64,000 bases of DNA from Rhodospirillales bacterium (GCA_019634165.1 JAHQVT010000013.1:1-64000), one strand, 5' to 3'. Shown: positions 34,301 through 43,095, counted from the stretch's first letter. The notes: generated by a model not told the origin, from the letters alone. Numbers and translations: made by a program.

Positions 34301-34546
34301 TTAGCTCATCCCAAGTGCGCGTTTGTAGACCTCAAGAATTTGTTCCTGTTCACTGCGCTCGTGGTCTTCGATTTTGCGCAGACGGATGATCTGACGCAGG
34401 ATTTTTACGTCATAGCCAAGTGCTTTGGCTTCGCCGTAAACTTCTTTGATGTCAGCCATCAGGTTGGCTTTTTCTTCTTCAAGGCGTTCAATACGCTCAA
34501 CATAACTCGCAAGCTGATCAGCTGCGATACCACCGACTTCGGTCAT
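34301..34546 (-). CDS. gapR: GapR-family (DUF2312) chromosome-structuring protein
   Basis: An 81-residue all-helical protein of the DUF2312/GapR family. The pattern QLASYVERIERLEEEKANLM then IKEVYGEAKALGYDVKILRQ and IRLRK is characteristic. Caulobacter GapR binds AT-rich, overtwisted DNA ahead of the replication fork and stimulates topoisomerases. The start is taken at the ATG ending at 34546, with GGAGAAG upstream; an upstream in-frame ATG adds nine residues without a site. Typical alphaproteobacterial housekeeping gene. Confidence 0.9.
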   Translation of the reverse strand: MTEVGGIAADQLASYVERIERLEEEKANLMADIKEVYGEAKALGYDVKILRQIIRLRKIEDHERSEQEQILEVYKRALGMS

Positions 34547-34646
34547 CAATTCTTCTCCGATGATGGACTGCACAGCGGATACCCGGTGCGCAAAATTTCT
34601 AATGCGGCGCGACGATACTCAATGCGTTCGCTGCTGACAAGTACCG

Positions 34647-35816
34647 TTAGGTTTCAGATTTTGCGTTCGGCTGGGTGCGTTCGATCAACACATCCGCCAC
34701 TGCAATCAATGCGTCCTTTGAACTGGCCCCCAATTCGGTCGCCGCATCGTAAATTTCGCGCTGCCGCCGTGCACTGGTGCCACGGTTAACAATGGTGCGC
34801 GCATGTTCGACTTCGGCAACACAGCCGAAGAATTCGGCGTCCGGGCGGATCAGCTCAAGAATTTCCTCAAGCAAATCCGCGTAGGGAACAATCTCGCCAC
34901 GCCCAAAATCAATCAATCCGGCTTTTTCGCCGGGATCACTGCCATAACGACAAGCCCGCCAACGATTTTCACGAATCAGCATGTTGGAATAGGTTCGCCA
35001 ACGCTGGTTATTGCGACGCAACCGATAAAGCATCCGCATCAAACAGCGGGTAATGGATGCCACGCAAACCGCGTCTTCAAGATCGGTACAGACATCGGCA
35101 ATGCGCATTTCAAGTGTTGGCCACCGATCACTGGGCCGCAAATCCCACCAAAGCTTAGTGCCATCTTCAATCACACCAGCATCAATCAACATATCGACAT
35201 GACGGCGATATTCCGCCCACGACCCAAATGCTTCTGGCAAGCCTGTACGTGGTAAATTGTCAAAAACCGACAATCGGAAAGTCTGAAGCCCGGTATCGCG
35301 CCCCCGCCAGAACGGGGAACTGGTGGTCAGTGCCAATAGATGAGGCAGGAAGTAACTGGCTTGCGCCATCAGTTCGATCCGAAGATCATGATCGTCAATC
35401 CCGACATGGACATGCATGCCACATATCAACAACCGATCACCAACCGCACGCAAATCACGTGCAATGGTGTTGTAGCGTTCGCCGTCCGTATGTTTCTGGC
35501 TATCCCATTGCGCAAATGGATGGGTCGATGCCGCCAGAAGCGCCATGTCATATTTTGCTGCGACCTCGGATAAGGTTGATCGCATAAGGAATAATTCTTC
35601 ACGGGCCTCGGCCGCACTGTTACAGACCTTGGTACCAGTTTCGACCTGACAGCGCATGAACTCGCTGGACACCTGATCGCCCAGCTTGGCCTTGGCGTCT
35701 TTTAGAAAATCTGTTGGCGGGTCCTTGGCAAGATCGCGACTATTGCGGTCCACAAGCCAGAATTCTTCTTCAATGCCGATGGTAAATCCCGGTTCGCGCG
35801 CTTTGGACCCTGCCAA
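34647..35816 (-). CDS. ybdK: YbdK-family carboxylate-amine ligase (GCS2 type)
   Basis: A 389-residue enzyme of the glutamate-cysteine ligase 2 family; the signature TIGIEEEFWLVD is near its N-terminus and GMHVHVGI in the middle. YbdK of E. coli has weak glutamate-cysteine ligase activity and its real substrate is unknown. The start is proposed as a TTG at 35816-35814, one base after the stop of the upstream gene, because AGGAGA sits 8 bases before it; the longer open frame overlaps that gene by 100 bases. Tight pairing with an N-formylglutamate amidohydrolase-like gene suggests both act on the same glutamyl or peptide compound. Confidence 0.85.
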   Translation of the reverse strand: MAGSKAREPGFTIGIEEEFWLVDRNSRDLAKDPPTDFLKDAKAKLGDQVSSEFMRCQVETGTKVCNSAAEAREELFLMRSTLSEVAAKYDMALLAASTHPFAQWDSQKHTDGERYNTIARDLRAVGDRLLICGMHVHVGIDDHDLRIELMAQASYFLPHLLALTTSSPFWRGRDTGLQTFRLSVFDNLPRTGLPEAFGSWAEYRRHVDMLIDAGVIEDGTKLWWDLRPSDRWPTLEMRIADVCTDLEDAVCVASITRCLMRMLYRLRRNNQRWRTYSNMLIRENRWRACRYGSDPGEKAGLIDFGRGEIVPYADLLEEILELIRPDAEFFGCVAEVEHARTIVNRGTSARRQREIYDAATELGASSKDALIAVADVLIERTQPNAKSET

Positions 35817-35817
35817 G

Positions 35818-36618
35818 TCAGTCTCTCCTGATCTTATAAAGGTTCGGGTCGGCAAGAATATCGACAAAGGCATCACCAAGGATTTTTGCCCAATTCTCGC
35901 AACCCTGATCAGTATCAATCAGATCCTGGCGGATTTCAATCGACACACAAGGCAAACCAGCCGCTTCGCCGTGGTGGTCAATGGTGTAATCGGCCAAATG
36001 ACGCCCGGAATAGGGTTCATTATCACCAATGGCCAAATCAGGGCGTTGTTTGCGCAAGGTATCAAGCAACGGCACGGGAATGCGGTCATCTGTATCCCAC
36101 AAAATTCCAATTTCCCATGGCCGTTCAAACCCTTGAAATACTGGTGTAAAACTATGGATCGCAATCAATGCCGGGGCGATTTTATGGGCATGAAAATTGG
36201 CAATCCGTTCTTCAATCGCGCCATGATAGGGCAGGAAAATCTCGCGGATGCGTTTCATGTGTTCGGTTGGCGTGATGTTCTTATTGCCCGGAACAACGGT
36301 TTGATCGGCAATTTCAGGCATGCCAGTCGGGTCCCAAAGTTGCCGATTGCAATCAATCACAAGCCGTGAATAGCCACCCAACACCGCAGGGCAATCAAAC
36401 CGATCAACGAGGATTTCAGTTACCTTGCGTGCACCAATATCCCAGCCGATATGACGCTTTCGTTCTTCTTCAGGAAGGCCAAGTGTCCCAAGATTTTTGG
36501 GAATCTCACGCGATGCATGATCACAGACAAAAAGCGAATGACCCTTGCCGGTTTCGTTCAAGACCTCAAACGGGGCCGGATCATCTTGGCCCAAAAGGGA
36601 CCCTGCATGGTTACGCAC
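35818..36618 (-). CDS. N-formylglutamate amidohydrolase-family protein
   Basis: A 266-residue enzyme of the FGase/HutG family. Metal-binding motifs in view are VCDHASREIP (about 30-40), the HIGWDIGA segment near 56-63, YSRLVIDCNR and AIHSFTPVF. The family cleaves N-formylglutamate in histidine degradation, but no hut genes are nearby. Its stop lies one base from the proposed start of the YbdK-like ligase, so translation is coupled. Substrate inferred only from family. Confidence 0.85.
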   Translation of the reverse strand: MRNHAGSLLGQDDPAPFEVLNETGKGHSLFVCDHASREIPKNLGTLGLPEEERKRHIGWDIGARKVTEILVDRFDCPAVLGGYSRLVIDCNRQLWDPTGMPEIADQTVVPGNKNITPTEHMKRIREIFLPYHGAIEERIANFHAHKIAPALIAIHSFTPVFQGFERPWEIGILWDTDDRIPVPLLDTLRKQRPDLAIGDNEPYSGRHLADYTIDHHGEAAGLPCVSIEIRQDLIDTDQGCENWAKILGDAFVDILADPNLYKIRRD

Positions 36619-36923
36619 GCCTATTCTCCTGAAATTCGGTGGTGGCTGGTGACGATTACGTGAAAGTAAGTGACGTTAGGTGGCAATAAGTCTGGCCTGA
36701 ACATGCTTTGGTCTTGCTGTGAAAGCCCAACCATCAGTCATTTGGCTTCTGTTGAATTATCAATTTATCGCGCGACAAACAAGATTACGCTGCATTAAGC
36801 GCACTCTTTACGTATCGAGCTTTGCGTCCGTCTCAAACATCCCTTAAACTGGTATGACCATTAAGGCGTAATTGACGCTGCAAACCTATCGGCGCAGAAA
36901 AACACGATTGGAGAAAACCCAAC
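36619..36923. promoter_or_regulatory. Divergent gap with FadR-type operator
   Basis: A 305-base gap between the divergent amidohydrolase and GntR genes. TGGTATGACCA at 36850-36860 fits the FadR/FCD-regulator consensus TNGTNNNACNA exactly and lies 63 bases upstream of the GntR start. No gene is seen. Confidence 0.55.
36850..36860. promoter_or_regulatory. GntR (FadR-type) operator candidate
   Basis: TGGTATGACCA is an inverted repeat TGGT-ATG-ACCA and matches TNGTNNNACNA, the known FadR-subfamily operator. Its position fits autoregulation of the GntR gene and control of the glycerate kinase operon. Confidence 0.55.
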
Positions 36924-37673
36924 ATGCCGTCTGGCAAATCATTCCTGGCACCAGAAGTACCGGACAGCAAACGTCCCAAACGGATTGCCGATCAGGTCGC
37001 AGACCAGATTCTTGAAAAGATTTCAGATGGTATTTTTCTGCCCGGCGATCGCCTTCCCGGCGAACGCCAACTTGCCGAAAGCATGAAAGTCAGCCGCGTT
37101 TCAGTGCGTGCTGCCTTACAAAAACTTAAAACCCGTGGTTATCTGCGCGCGGTTCAGGGCGGTGGCACAGAAATCCTGTCATCGACCGGGATCGACATGG
37201 ATACAGCCATGACCGATCTGGTGCGCGATTCGATCACCAACCTGCGTGATTTGCAGGAAATTCGCTGCACGCTGGAAACATGGGCAGCACGCCGTGCTGC
37301 CATCAATGCCAGTGATGAAGATATCAAACTTCTGCGCATGGCATTTCGTCAGGCCCATGATCCCCGCCGTGCGGCAAAATACCGTGCCGATGATGACCAC
37401 CGACTACATATGATGATTGGCCGGGCTACCGGATCAATCATTTATTATCACGTGATGAAAATGCTTCATGACGTGCTGCAAGCAGCATTGATGGAAATCC
37501 GGTTTAATTCCATGAGCGGCCCGTCCTTTGACCGAATGGTGCAAGATCACCACCGCGATATTATCGAAGCCATCGCCGCCCGCGACCCCGATGCCGCCGA
37601 AAAGGCAATGTCCAATCACCTTCAGGCAGTTCTCGATTTCTTTAAAACGGCCTCTGACAAACAAGCGACCTGA
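36924..37673 (+). CDS. GntR-family (FadR/FCD) transcriptional regulator
   Basis: A 249-residue regulator with a winged-helix domain (about 15-85; GDRLPGERQLAESMKVSRVS, then GYLRAVQGGGTEI) and a C-terminal FCD effector domain (about 105-235) with the metal/ligand pattern ETWAARRAA through HRDIIEAIAARD. FCD regulators bind small organic acids. It is 56 bases ahead of the glycerate 2-kinase gene, so glycerate, tartronate semialdehyde or a related acid is a sensible effector. A matching operator lies upstream. Confidence 0.9.
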   Translation: MPSGKSFLAPEVPDSKRPKRIADQVADQILEKISDGIFLPGDRLPGERQLAESMKVSRVSVRAALQKLKTRGYLRAVQGGGTEILSSTGIDMDTAMTDLVRDSITNLRDLQEIRCTLETWAARRAAINASDEDIKLLRMAFRQAHDPRRAAKYRADDDHRLHMMIGRATGSIIYYHVMKMLHDVLQAALMEIRFNSMSGPSFDRMVQDHHRDIIEAIAARDPDAAEKAMSNHLQAVLDFFKTASDKQAT

Positions 37674-37729
37674 TCGCACACAAAACATAACGGCCGAAAA
37701 CAACATCACTCCATTCAGGGAAACGCAAT

Positions 37730-38992
37730 ATGACGACCTCGCGCGATAAACTTATGGCCTTAATGAATGCCGCCCTTAAGGCCGCTGACCCCGGGGTTCA
37801 AATTCCCCGAAACCTGCCAACACCACCAAAAGGCAAAACCATCGTCATTGGCGCCGGCAAGGCATCGGCAAATATGGCGCGCGCGTTTGAAGATACCTGC
37901 CAAGGCGACCTCGAAGGTCTGGTCGTCACGCGATATGGTCACGCGGTTGCCTGTGACAAAATCGAAATTGTCGAGGCATCCCACCCGGTTCCCGATGCAG
38001 CAGGCGAACAGGCTGCCAAACGCATTCTTGAAATCGTTCAAACGGCTGGCCCGGATGATCTGGTTGTTTGCATGATTTCAGGCGGCGGCTCAGCACTTTT
38101 GGCCCTGCCCGGTCCGGGTCTGACACTTGATGACAAACAGGCAATCAACAAGGCCTTGCTGCGCAGTGGTGCAACCATTTCTGAAATGAATTGCGTGCGC
38201 AAACACCTATCGGCCATCAAAGGTGGCCGTTTGGCCAAGGCCGCGGCCCCGGCACGTATGGTGACCTATCTCGTATCGGACGTCCCCGGCGATGATCCAG
38301 CGATTATTGCATCAGGCCCAACCGTTGCCGATCCGACAAGCGGTCAGGATGCGCTGGATATCATTCGCCACTACCAGATCGATATTCCCCAAGCTGCCGA
38401 AGATCTTTTACGCAGTGCCAAGGATGAAACGGTTAAACCAAATGATCCGTGCTTTGCCGGTCATGAAACCATCATGCTTGCCCGCCCGCAAGATAGCCTT
38501 GAGGCAGCCGCAACCGTCGCACGGGAATTGGGCTTGAACCCGGTCATTCTTGGGGACGCAATTGAAGGTGAATCACGCGAAGTTGCCATCATGCATGCCG
38601 GGATCGCCCATCAGGTTGCCAATCACGGACAACCCGCAGTCAAACCATGTGTGTTGCTATCAGGTGGGGAAACCACCGTTACAGTGCGGGGCCAAGGTGG
38701 GCGCGGCGGACGCAACAGCGAATTTTTGCTCTCACTTCTGATTCAATTGCGTGACCAGCCGGGCTTTAGCGCGCTTGCAATTGATACCGACGGCATTGAC
38801 GGCAGCGAAGATAATGCAGGGGCCATCATGGATGCTTCAAGCTGGCAGAAGGCGCAAAAAGCCAAGATTGATCTGCGGCAATATCTTGCCAATAACGACG
38901 CCTATAGCGCCTTTGCCAAGATTGACGATCTGCTGATCACCGGGCCGACATTGACCAATGTGAATGATTTTCGTGCCATTCTGATTGAATAG
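37730..38992 (+). CDS. ttuD: Glycerate 2-kinase (MOFRL/TtuD type)
   Basis: A 420-residue protein of the DUF4147-MOFRL family, ATP-dependent glycerate 2-kinases that make 2-phosphoglycerate. Seen are VIGAGKASANMARAFED (about 36-52), the nucleotide-region ISGGGSALLALPGPGL and the C-terminal MOFRL motif GGRNSEFLLSLLIQL followed by IDTDGIDGSEDNAGA. In tartrate- or glyoxylate-using bacteria it completes the route hydroxypyruvate/tartronate semialdehyde to glycerate to glycolysis. Hydroxypyruvate isomerase lies 0.8 kb away, on the other side of an AT-rich inserted gene. Confidence 0.92.
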   Translation: MTTSRDKLMALMNAALKAADPGVQIPRNLPTPPKGKTIVIGAGKASANMARAFEDTCQGDLEGLVVTRYGHAVACDKIEIVEASHPVPDAAGEQAAKRILEIVQTAGPDDLVVCMISGGGSALLALPGPGLTLDDKQAINKALLRSGATISEMNCVRKHLSAIKGGRLAKAAAPARMVTYLVSDVPGDDPAIIASGPTVADPTSGQDALDIIRHYQIDIPQAAEDLLRSAKDETVKPNDPCFAGHETIMLARPQDSLEAAATVARELGLNPVILGDAIEGESREVAIMHAGIAHQVANHGQPAVKPCVLLSGGETTVTVRGQGGRGGRNSEFLLSLLIQLRDQPGFSALAIDTDGIDGSEDNAGAIMDASSWQKAQKAKIDLRQYLANNDAYSAFAKIDDLLITGPTLTNVNDFRAILIE

Positions 38993-39020
38993 AAACCAAA
39001 CGGAAAAGCTAGGAATCACA

Positions 39021-39794
39021 ATGGATAAAGAGAAAGAGCTTTGTCAAGTTAGTCGTTTCCTTGATTTCTTTCTGCCAAAAAACTCACCAGTTTGCGTAGG
39101 AGAGATGCCAGATTTCATGGTCAATATAAACAACTATGGTGTTGGCATAGAGGTTACTGAATTTCATACATTTGACGGCTCAAGCGACCATAACGAAATA
39201 AGAAAAGAGAAACGAAGAAAGTCATTTCTACGTTTTATAGAAAAAGAACTTAATGAATCAAACGTCCCAATTAACGTTTGCATAACGTTCAACGAAAACG
39301 CACATGACTTTCCTAAACAAAAAGCTCTCGATGTTGCGCAACTGATAAAAAATCAATGTCAGGAAAAAACAGAGGGTATAAATGGAGATATTCCGCGAGA
39401 CATGCTTGACGAGACAATCGTCACAAACATTCACCTAACACCCGACAATCAAATGAATGTGCAACATATTCAAGGTTACGACATAGATCCAACCTTAAAC
39501 ATACCGAGATTAAATGAAACTATTAAAAAGAAAACAGAGGACTTCAAAAACCCTAATTTTGAAAAGTTTCACAAAAACCACCTCGTCGTGGTTTTTGACT
39601 ATGTGGATCCGTCATCAAATCAGAGCCTACGTATAGATTCAGAGACGACCAGCCGCATTAAATTTGAAGAATTTGATTCCGTGTTCTTATACAGGACATA
39701 TCATTCAAAAATCGTTCAAATAAATAATAACCGTCCCCTTTTAGAGTATGCAAAAGGGGAGTCAAAACTAATAGATGTTCTCATCGGAAATTGA
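39021..39794 (+). CDS. AT-rich orphan protein, possible PD-(D/E)XK-like nuclease fold
   Basis: A 257-residue soluble protein unlike its neighbours: rich in Asn, Lys, Ile and Glu, and coded by clearly AT-rich DNA. No family is recognised. Near the N-terminus PDF (about residues 32-34) is followed about 15 residues later by GIEVTEFH, a strand-acid pattern resembling PD-(D/E)XK nucleases, but with Thr where the Lys should be. The rest is mostly helical, then strand-rich (HLVVVFDYVDPSS; DSVFLYRTYHS). The ATG at 39021 follows an AGGA. It stands between two genes of the glycerate pathway, suggesting insertion by transfer. A short C4T4/A4G4 hairpin lies inside its 3' end. Confidence 0.7.
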   Translation: MDKEKELCQVSRFLDFFLPKNSPVCVGEMPDFMVNINNYGVGIEVTEFHTFDGSSDHNEIRKEKRRKSFLRFIEKELNESNVPINVCITFNENAHDFPKQKALDVAQLIKNQCQEKTEGINGDIPRDMLDETIVTNIHLTPDNQMNVQHIQGYDIDPTLNIPRLNETIKKKTEDFKNPNFEKFHKNHLVVVFDYVDPSSNQSLRIDSETTSRIKFEEFDSVFLYRTYHSKIVQINNNRPLLEYAKGESKLIDVLIGN

Positions 39795-39811
39795 TCTGGC
39801 AGAACACAAAA

Positions 39812-40597
39812 TTAAATAGCTGGCATCCAGGGCCGGACCCAGCCAAGCCCGTCTTCGGTTTTGCCGTGTGGTTTGTATTCACACCCAACCCAGCCCTCAT
39901 AGCCGATACGATCAAGCATATAGAACAAGAACGGGTAATTCAGTTCCCCGCTATCGGGTTCATGACGTCCGGGTGCACCGGCAACCTGCACATGGGCAAT
40001 GGCATCAAGATGCTTATCAAGCCGTGCGGCGATGTTCCCGCCAACGATCTGGGCATGATAAATATCAAATTGCAGTTTCAAACGCGGGTGTGCCAACTGA
40101 TCCAAGATCACGGCGGCCTGTTCGACCGAATTAAGCAAGTAGCCTGGCATATCAATCGGGTTGATCGGTTCGAGCAAGATATCAACACCGGCTTGATCGG
40201 CAAGATCGGCGGCGTAAAGCAAGTTATCGCAATAAAGCCGCGCAAGTTCGCTTGGGTCTTCGCCCTTGCCCATCACACCGGCCATGCAATGAAGCATTTT
40301 ACAATCCGTTGCTGCAGCATAATCAAGTCCCGTGACAACAGAATCGCGAAACTCATTTTCGCGTCCCGGTCGACAGGCCAAACCACGGTCCCCGGCCTCC
40401 CAGTTTCCCAGCGGCAGGTTAAACAGAACCTGCTCTAGCCCATTATCCGTCACAAGTGATTTGACGGTGGAAAGCGGCATGTCATATGCGCCGATATATT
40501 CCACACCGACAAAGCCTGCTTTTGCCGCCGCGCTAAAACGCTTTTCAAACGGAAGATCAGCAAACAGAAAGGACAAGTTGGCGGAAAAACGGGGCAT
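39812..40597 (-). CDS. hyi: Hydroxypyruvate isomerase
   Basis: A 261-residue TIM-barrel enzyme of the Hyi/AP-endonuclease-2 superfamily that interconverts hydroxypyruvate and tartronate semialdehyde. Visible are MPRFSANLSFLFADLPFEKR at the N-terminus, metal-ligand glutamates in LLEPINPIDMPGYLL and in GCEYKPHG, and QFDIYHAQI. Length is normal. It is convergent with the AT-rich orphan. A tartronate semialdehyde reductase gene, expected between Hyi and glycerate kinase in the pathway, is not in the window. Confidence 0.9.
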   Translation of the reverse strand: MPRFSANLSFLFADLPFEKRFSAAAKAGFVGVEYIGAYDMPLSTVKSLVTDNGLEQVLFNLPLGNWEAGDRGLACRPGRENEFRDSVVTGLDYAAATDCKMLHCMAGVMGKGEDPSELARLYCDNLLYAADLADQAGVDILLEPINPIDMPGYLLNSVEQAAVILDQLAHPRLKLQFDIYHAQIVGGNIAARLDKHLDAIAHVQVAGAPGRHEPDSGELNYPFLFYMLDRIGYEGWVGCEYKPHGKTEDGLGWVRPWMPAI

Positions 40598-40792
40598 GGG
40601 TCACCTGAAAAACGATACATTCAAGGCCCTATGGTTTCCCAAGTACGATATCGCGTCAATCATCATTGCACATGATGAAATCACAAGACCGCGAATTGGC
40701 ATCCCATTACCCCTTACAGGGCAAGACAGCCCATCACAATCGGGCTATAACATCGGCGCTGATTGATCCGATCATCGAAACAAGGATTTACC

Positions 40793-41221
40793 ATGACAAA
40801 CGCCTTTACGCTTCATCCCCAGCTTGCCGCCGACACCACCTTGGTCACCGATGGCCCGCTATCACATGTGTTGCTGATGAATGATGCACGTTATCCTTGG
40901 TTGATCCTTGTGCCAAAACGCCCCGATCTTGTTGATTACGATGATCTGAGTGTCGAAGACCGCAACACCCTTGGCAGCGAAGCATCCGCTGTTTCCAAGG
41001 TGATCAAGCACCGCTTTAAAGCACACAAAACCAATGTCGCGATGCTGGGCAATATGGTCCCGCAACTTCATTGCCATGTGGTTGGCCGGTTCAAAGATGA
41101 CGCCGCATGGCCGGGCCCGATTTGGGGCGTTGGCACGGCTGAGCCCTATGAAGAAGATGCCGGGCGTGATCGTCTTGCGACTTTACGCGCTGATCTCATT
41201 TCGGCCTTTAAGCACCTGTAG
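40793..41221 (+). CDS. HIT-family protein
   Basis: A 142-residue histidine-triad protein. The C-terminal motif reads VPQLHCHVVGR; the first histidine of the triad is replaced by Gln, leaving His-X-His, a pattern I recall from other short proteobacterial HIT proteins. HIT proteins hydrolyse nucleotide-phosphoramides or dinucleoside polyphosphates. The start at 40793 follows an AAGGA. The DUF3088 protein is encoded next on the same strand and hemN after it. Confidence 0.85.
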   Translation: MTNAFTLHPQLAADTTLVTDGPLSHVLLMNDARYPWLILVPKRPDLVDYDDLSVEDRNTLGSEASAVSKVIKHRFKAHKTNVAMLGNMVPQLHCHVVGRFKDDAAWPGPIWGVGTAEPYEEDAGRDRLATLRADLISAFKHL

Positions 41222-41257
41222 TTTTTAGATCCCTCCCCCAGAAAAAGGCACTGCCCC

Positions 41258-41614
41258 ATGCCAGATTTCGAACGTGATACGATCTTTTTACTTACACCCG
41301 ATTTCGAAGACCCCGCATGGCCCGGCCAGCGGTTTTATTGCTGGCATTGTGCTTTGATTGACGGAGTTCTTGCATATTTCCCGCATCTTAAGGGCGCCCT
41401 CGACATTCGCCACATCGCATGGCCAAGTCCCCGTACAGAAGTCCTCGATATACTAGGCCAAGATCATCAATCGCTTCCGGTCATGATCCTGAAATCGGGT
41501 GAAACATCCCCCCTTCAGAGCGGCATCGCAAACGGCCATGCCTTTATCGACGACAAGGACGCAATATTACAGGCGCTGAGCGACCGTCACGGTTTTCCCG
41601 TTCCGCATCCTTGA
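41258..41614 (+). CDS. DUF3088-family protein
   Basis: A 118-residue protein that matches DUF3088 in appearance: FLLTPDFEDPAWPGQRFYCWHC near the start (with a CWHC cysteine pair), then SLPVMILKSGE. The fold looks thioredoxin-like, with a CXXC at about residues 28-31. Function unknown. It starts about 37 bases after the HIT gene, and its stop codon overlaps the FNR box of hemN. Confidence 0.75.
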   Translation: MPDFERDTIFLLTPDFEDPAWPGQRFYCWHCALIDGVLAYFPHLKGALDIRHIAWPSPRTEVLDILGQDHQSLPVMILKSGETSPLQSGIANGHAFIDDKDAILQALSDRHGFPVPHP

Positions 41615-41624
41615 CGCACATCAA
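41611..41624 (+). promoter_or_regulatory. FNR/Anr box upstream of hemN
   Basis: TTGACGCACATCAA fits the FNR consensus TTGAT-N4-ATCAA with a single change and is 61 bases upstream of the hemN start. Anaerobic activation of hemN by FNR-type regulators is well established in other proteobacteria. The regulator itself is not in the window. Confidence 0.75.
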
Positions 41625-41684
41625 GGCGATCTGAATTGGAATAATGCAAAAGGCGGATATAACGAATAAATCGGGATATCCGTC

Positions 41685-43040
41685 ATGCAGCTCGCTCTTT
41701 ATGAAAAATACGATCTTCGACTGCCGCGTTACACCAGTTATCCCACAGCCCCGCATTTTCATGCCGGGGTCAATGGTCAGGTGTTTGAAGGTTGGCTGGG
41801 CGAGCTTGATCCAAAGCAGCCGCTTTCTCTTTATCTGCATGTCCCCTATTGCGAAGAAATGTGCTGGTTCTGCGGGTGCAACACCAAGATTACCAAGCAT
41901 TACAAACCGATTGTTGGCTATGTCGAAGCCCTGCTCAGTGAAATCGAAAACACCCTTGGAAAGCTGCCCACGGGTAAACGTTTTTCGGTTTCACATATCC
42001 ATTTTGGCGGCGGTAGCCCAACCATCCTAAAGCCCGATGATCTGCGCGCCATTATGGCTGCCATTCGAAGCCGTCTTGATATTCTAGACGATGCCGAAAT
42101 TGCCATTGAAATGGATCCGCGCACCGCGACCAGCCCGTTTATGGAAGCAATGGTCGAATGCGGTTTCAATCGGGCCAGTATTGGCATTCAGGATTTCAAT
42201 GAAAACGTTCAGCGTGCTGTGAACCGGGTTCAAAGTTTTGAACTTGTTCGTGACGTTATCAACGAACTTCGCGACCGTGGCATTTGCGGGATCAATGTTG
42301 ATCTGATGTATGGTCTACCGTTCCAGACCCTTGCTACTTTGCGCGAAACAGTCGATCAAACTGTGTCTTTACGCCCGGATCGCTTGTCGGTTTTTGGCTA
42401 TGCCCATGTGCCATGGATGAAAAAGCACCAACAACTGATCCCGACAGAAGTTTTGCCCAACACGCAAGAACGCTGGGCGCAATATGAAGAAATCCAGCAA
42501 CGTCTGGGGCAGCATGGCTATATCCCCATCGGCCTTGATCATTTTGCCCACAAAGCAGACAGCATGGCCATCGCCCTAAAGAACGGAACGCTACACCGGA
42601 ACTTTCAGGGCTATACAACCGATCTTGCCGAGGCCCTTATTGGCTTTGGCCCATCGGCAATTTCATCCCTGCCCCAAGGATACGGCCAAAACGACCCGGC
42701 TTTGGCCCGCTGGCAGCGCAGCATTGAAGACGGAAAATGCGCTATTGAAAAGGGTGTCGGCCTTTCCGAAAACGACAACCTGCGCCGCGACATCATCAAT
42801 GATCTGATGTGCAATCTTGAAGTTGACCTTACGACCATCTGCGCAGCACATGGTACATCGGCTGACCGATTTGCCCCGGAACTTGAACGCATCCGCGCAA
42901 TGAGCGTCGATAACATCGTCGAAGTTAACGGCACTTACATTAAACTAACCGAAACAGGCCGTCCGTTGGTTCGCGCGGTTTGCGCTGCCTTTGACACCTA
43001 TCTTGATCCCGAACACGGCCGCCATTCACAAGCGGTTTAA
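41685..43040 (+). CDS. hemN: Oxygen-independent coproporphyrinogen III oxidase
   Basis: A 451-residue radical-SAM enzyme that converts coproporphyrinogen III to protoporphyrinogen IX without oxygen. The cluster motif CEEMCWFCGC gives Cys56, Cys60, Cys63 and Cys65, the CxxxCxxC set plus the extra HemN cysteine. HIHFGGGSPT and GYAHVPW are also hallmarks of true HemN, not of HemW. Size is that of HemN. It is preceded by an FNR box and followed by a terminator, so it is probably induced at low oxygen. Confidence 0.95.
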   Translation: MQLALYEKYDLRLPRYTSYPTAPHFHAGVNGQVFEGWLGELDPKQPLSLYLHVPYCEEMCWFCGCNTKITKHYKPIVGYVEALLSEIENTLGKLPTGKRFSVSHIHFGGGSPTILKPDDLRAIMAAIRSRLDILDDAEIAIEMDPRTATSPFMEAMVECGFNRASIGIQDFNENVQRAVNRVQSFELVRDVINELRDRGICGINVDLMYGLPFQTLATLRETVDQTVSLRPDRLSVFGYAHVPWMKKHQQLIPTEVLPNTQERWAQYEEIQQRLGQHGYIPIGLDHFAHKADSMAIALKNGTLHRNFQGYTTDLAEALIGFGPSAISSLPQGYGQNDPALARWQRSIEDGKCAIEKGVGLSENDNLRRDIINDLMCNLEVDLTTICAAHGTSADRFAPELERIRAMSVDNIVEVNGTYIKLTETGRPLVRAVCAAFDTYLDPEHGRHSQAV

Positions 43041-43055
43041 CAATGCAGCTTCATC

Positions 43056-43095
43056 ACAAGATGGGGGCAGAACAACCTGCCCCCGTTGTCTTGTT
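43056..43095 (+). terminator. Rho-independent terminator of hemN
   Basis: GGGGGCAG (43063-43070) and CTGCCCCC (43077-43084) form a perfect stem with partial extension, followed by a T-rich stretch. Confidence 0.82.
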
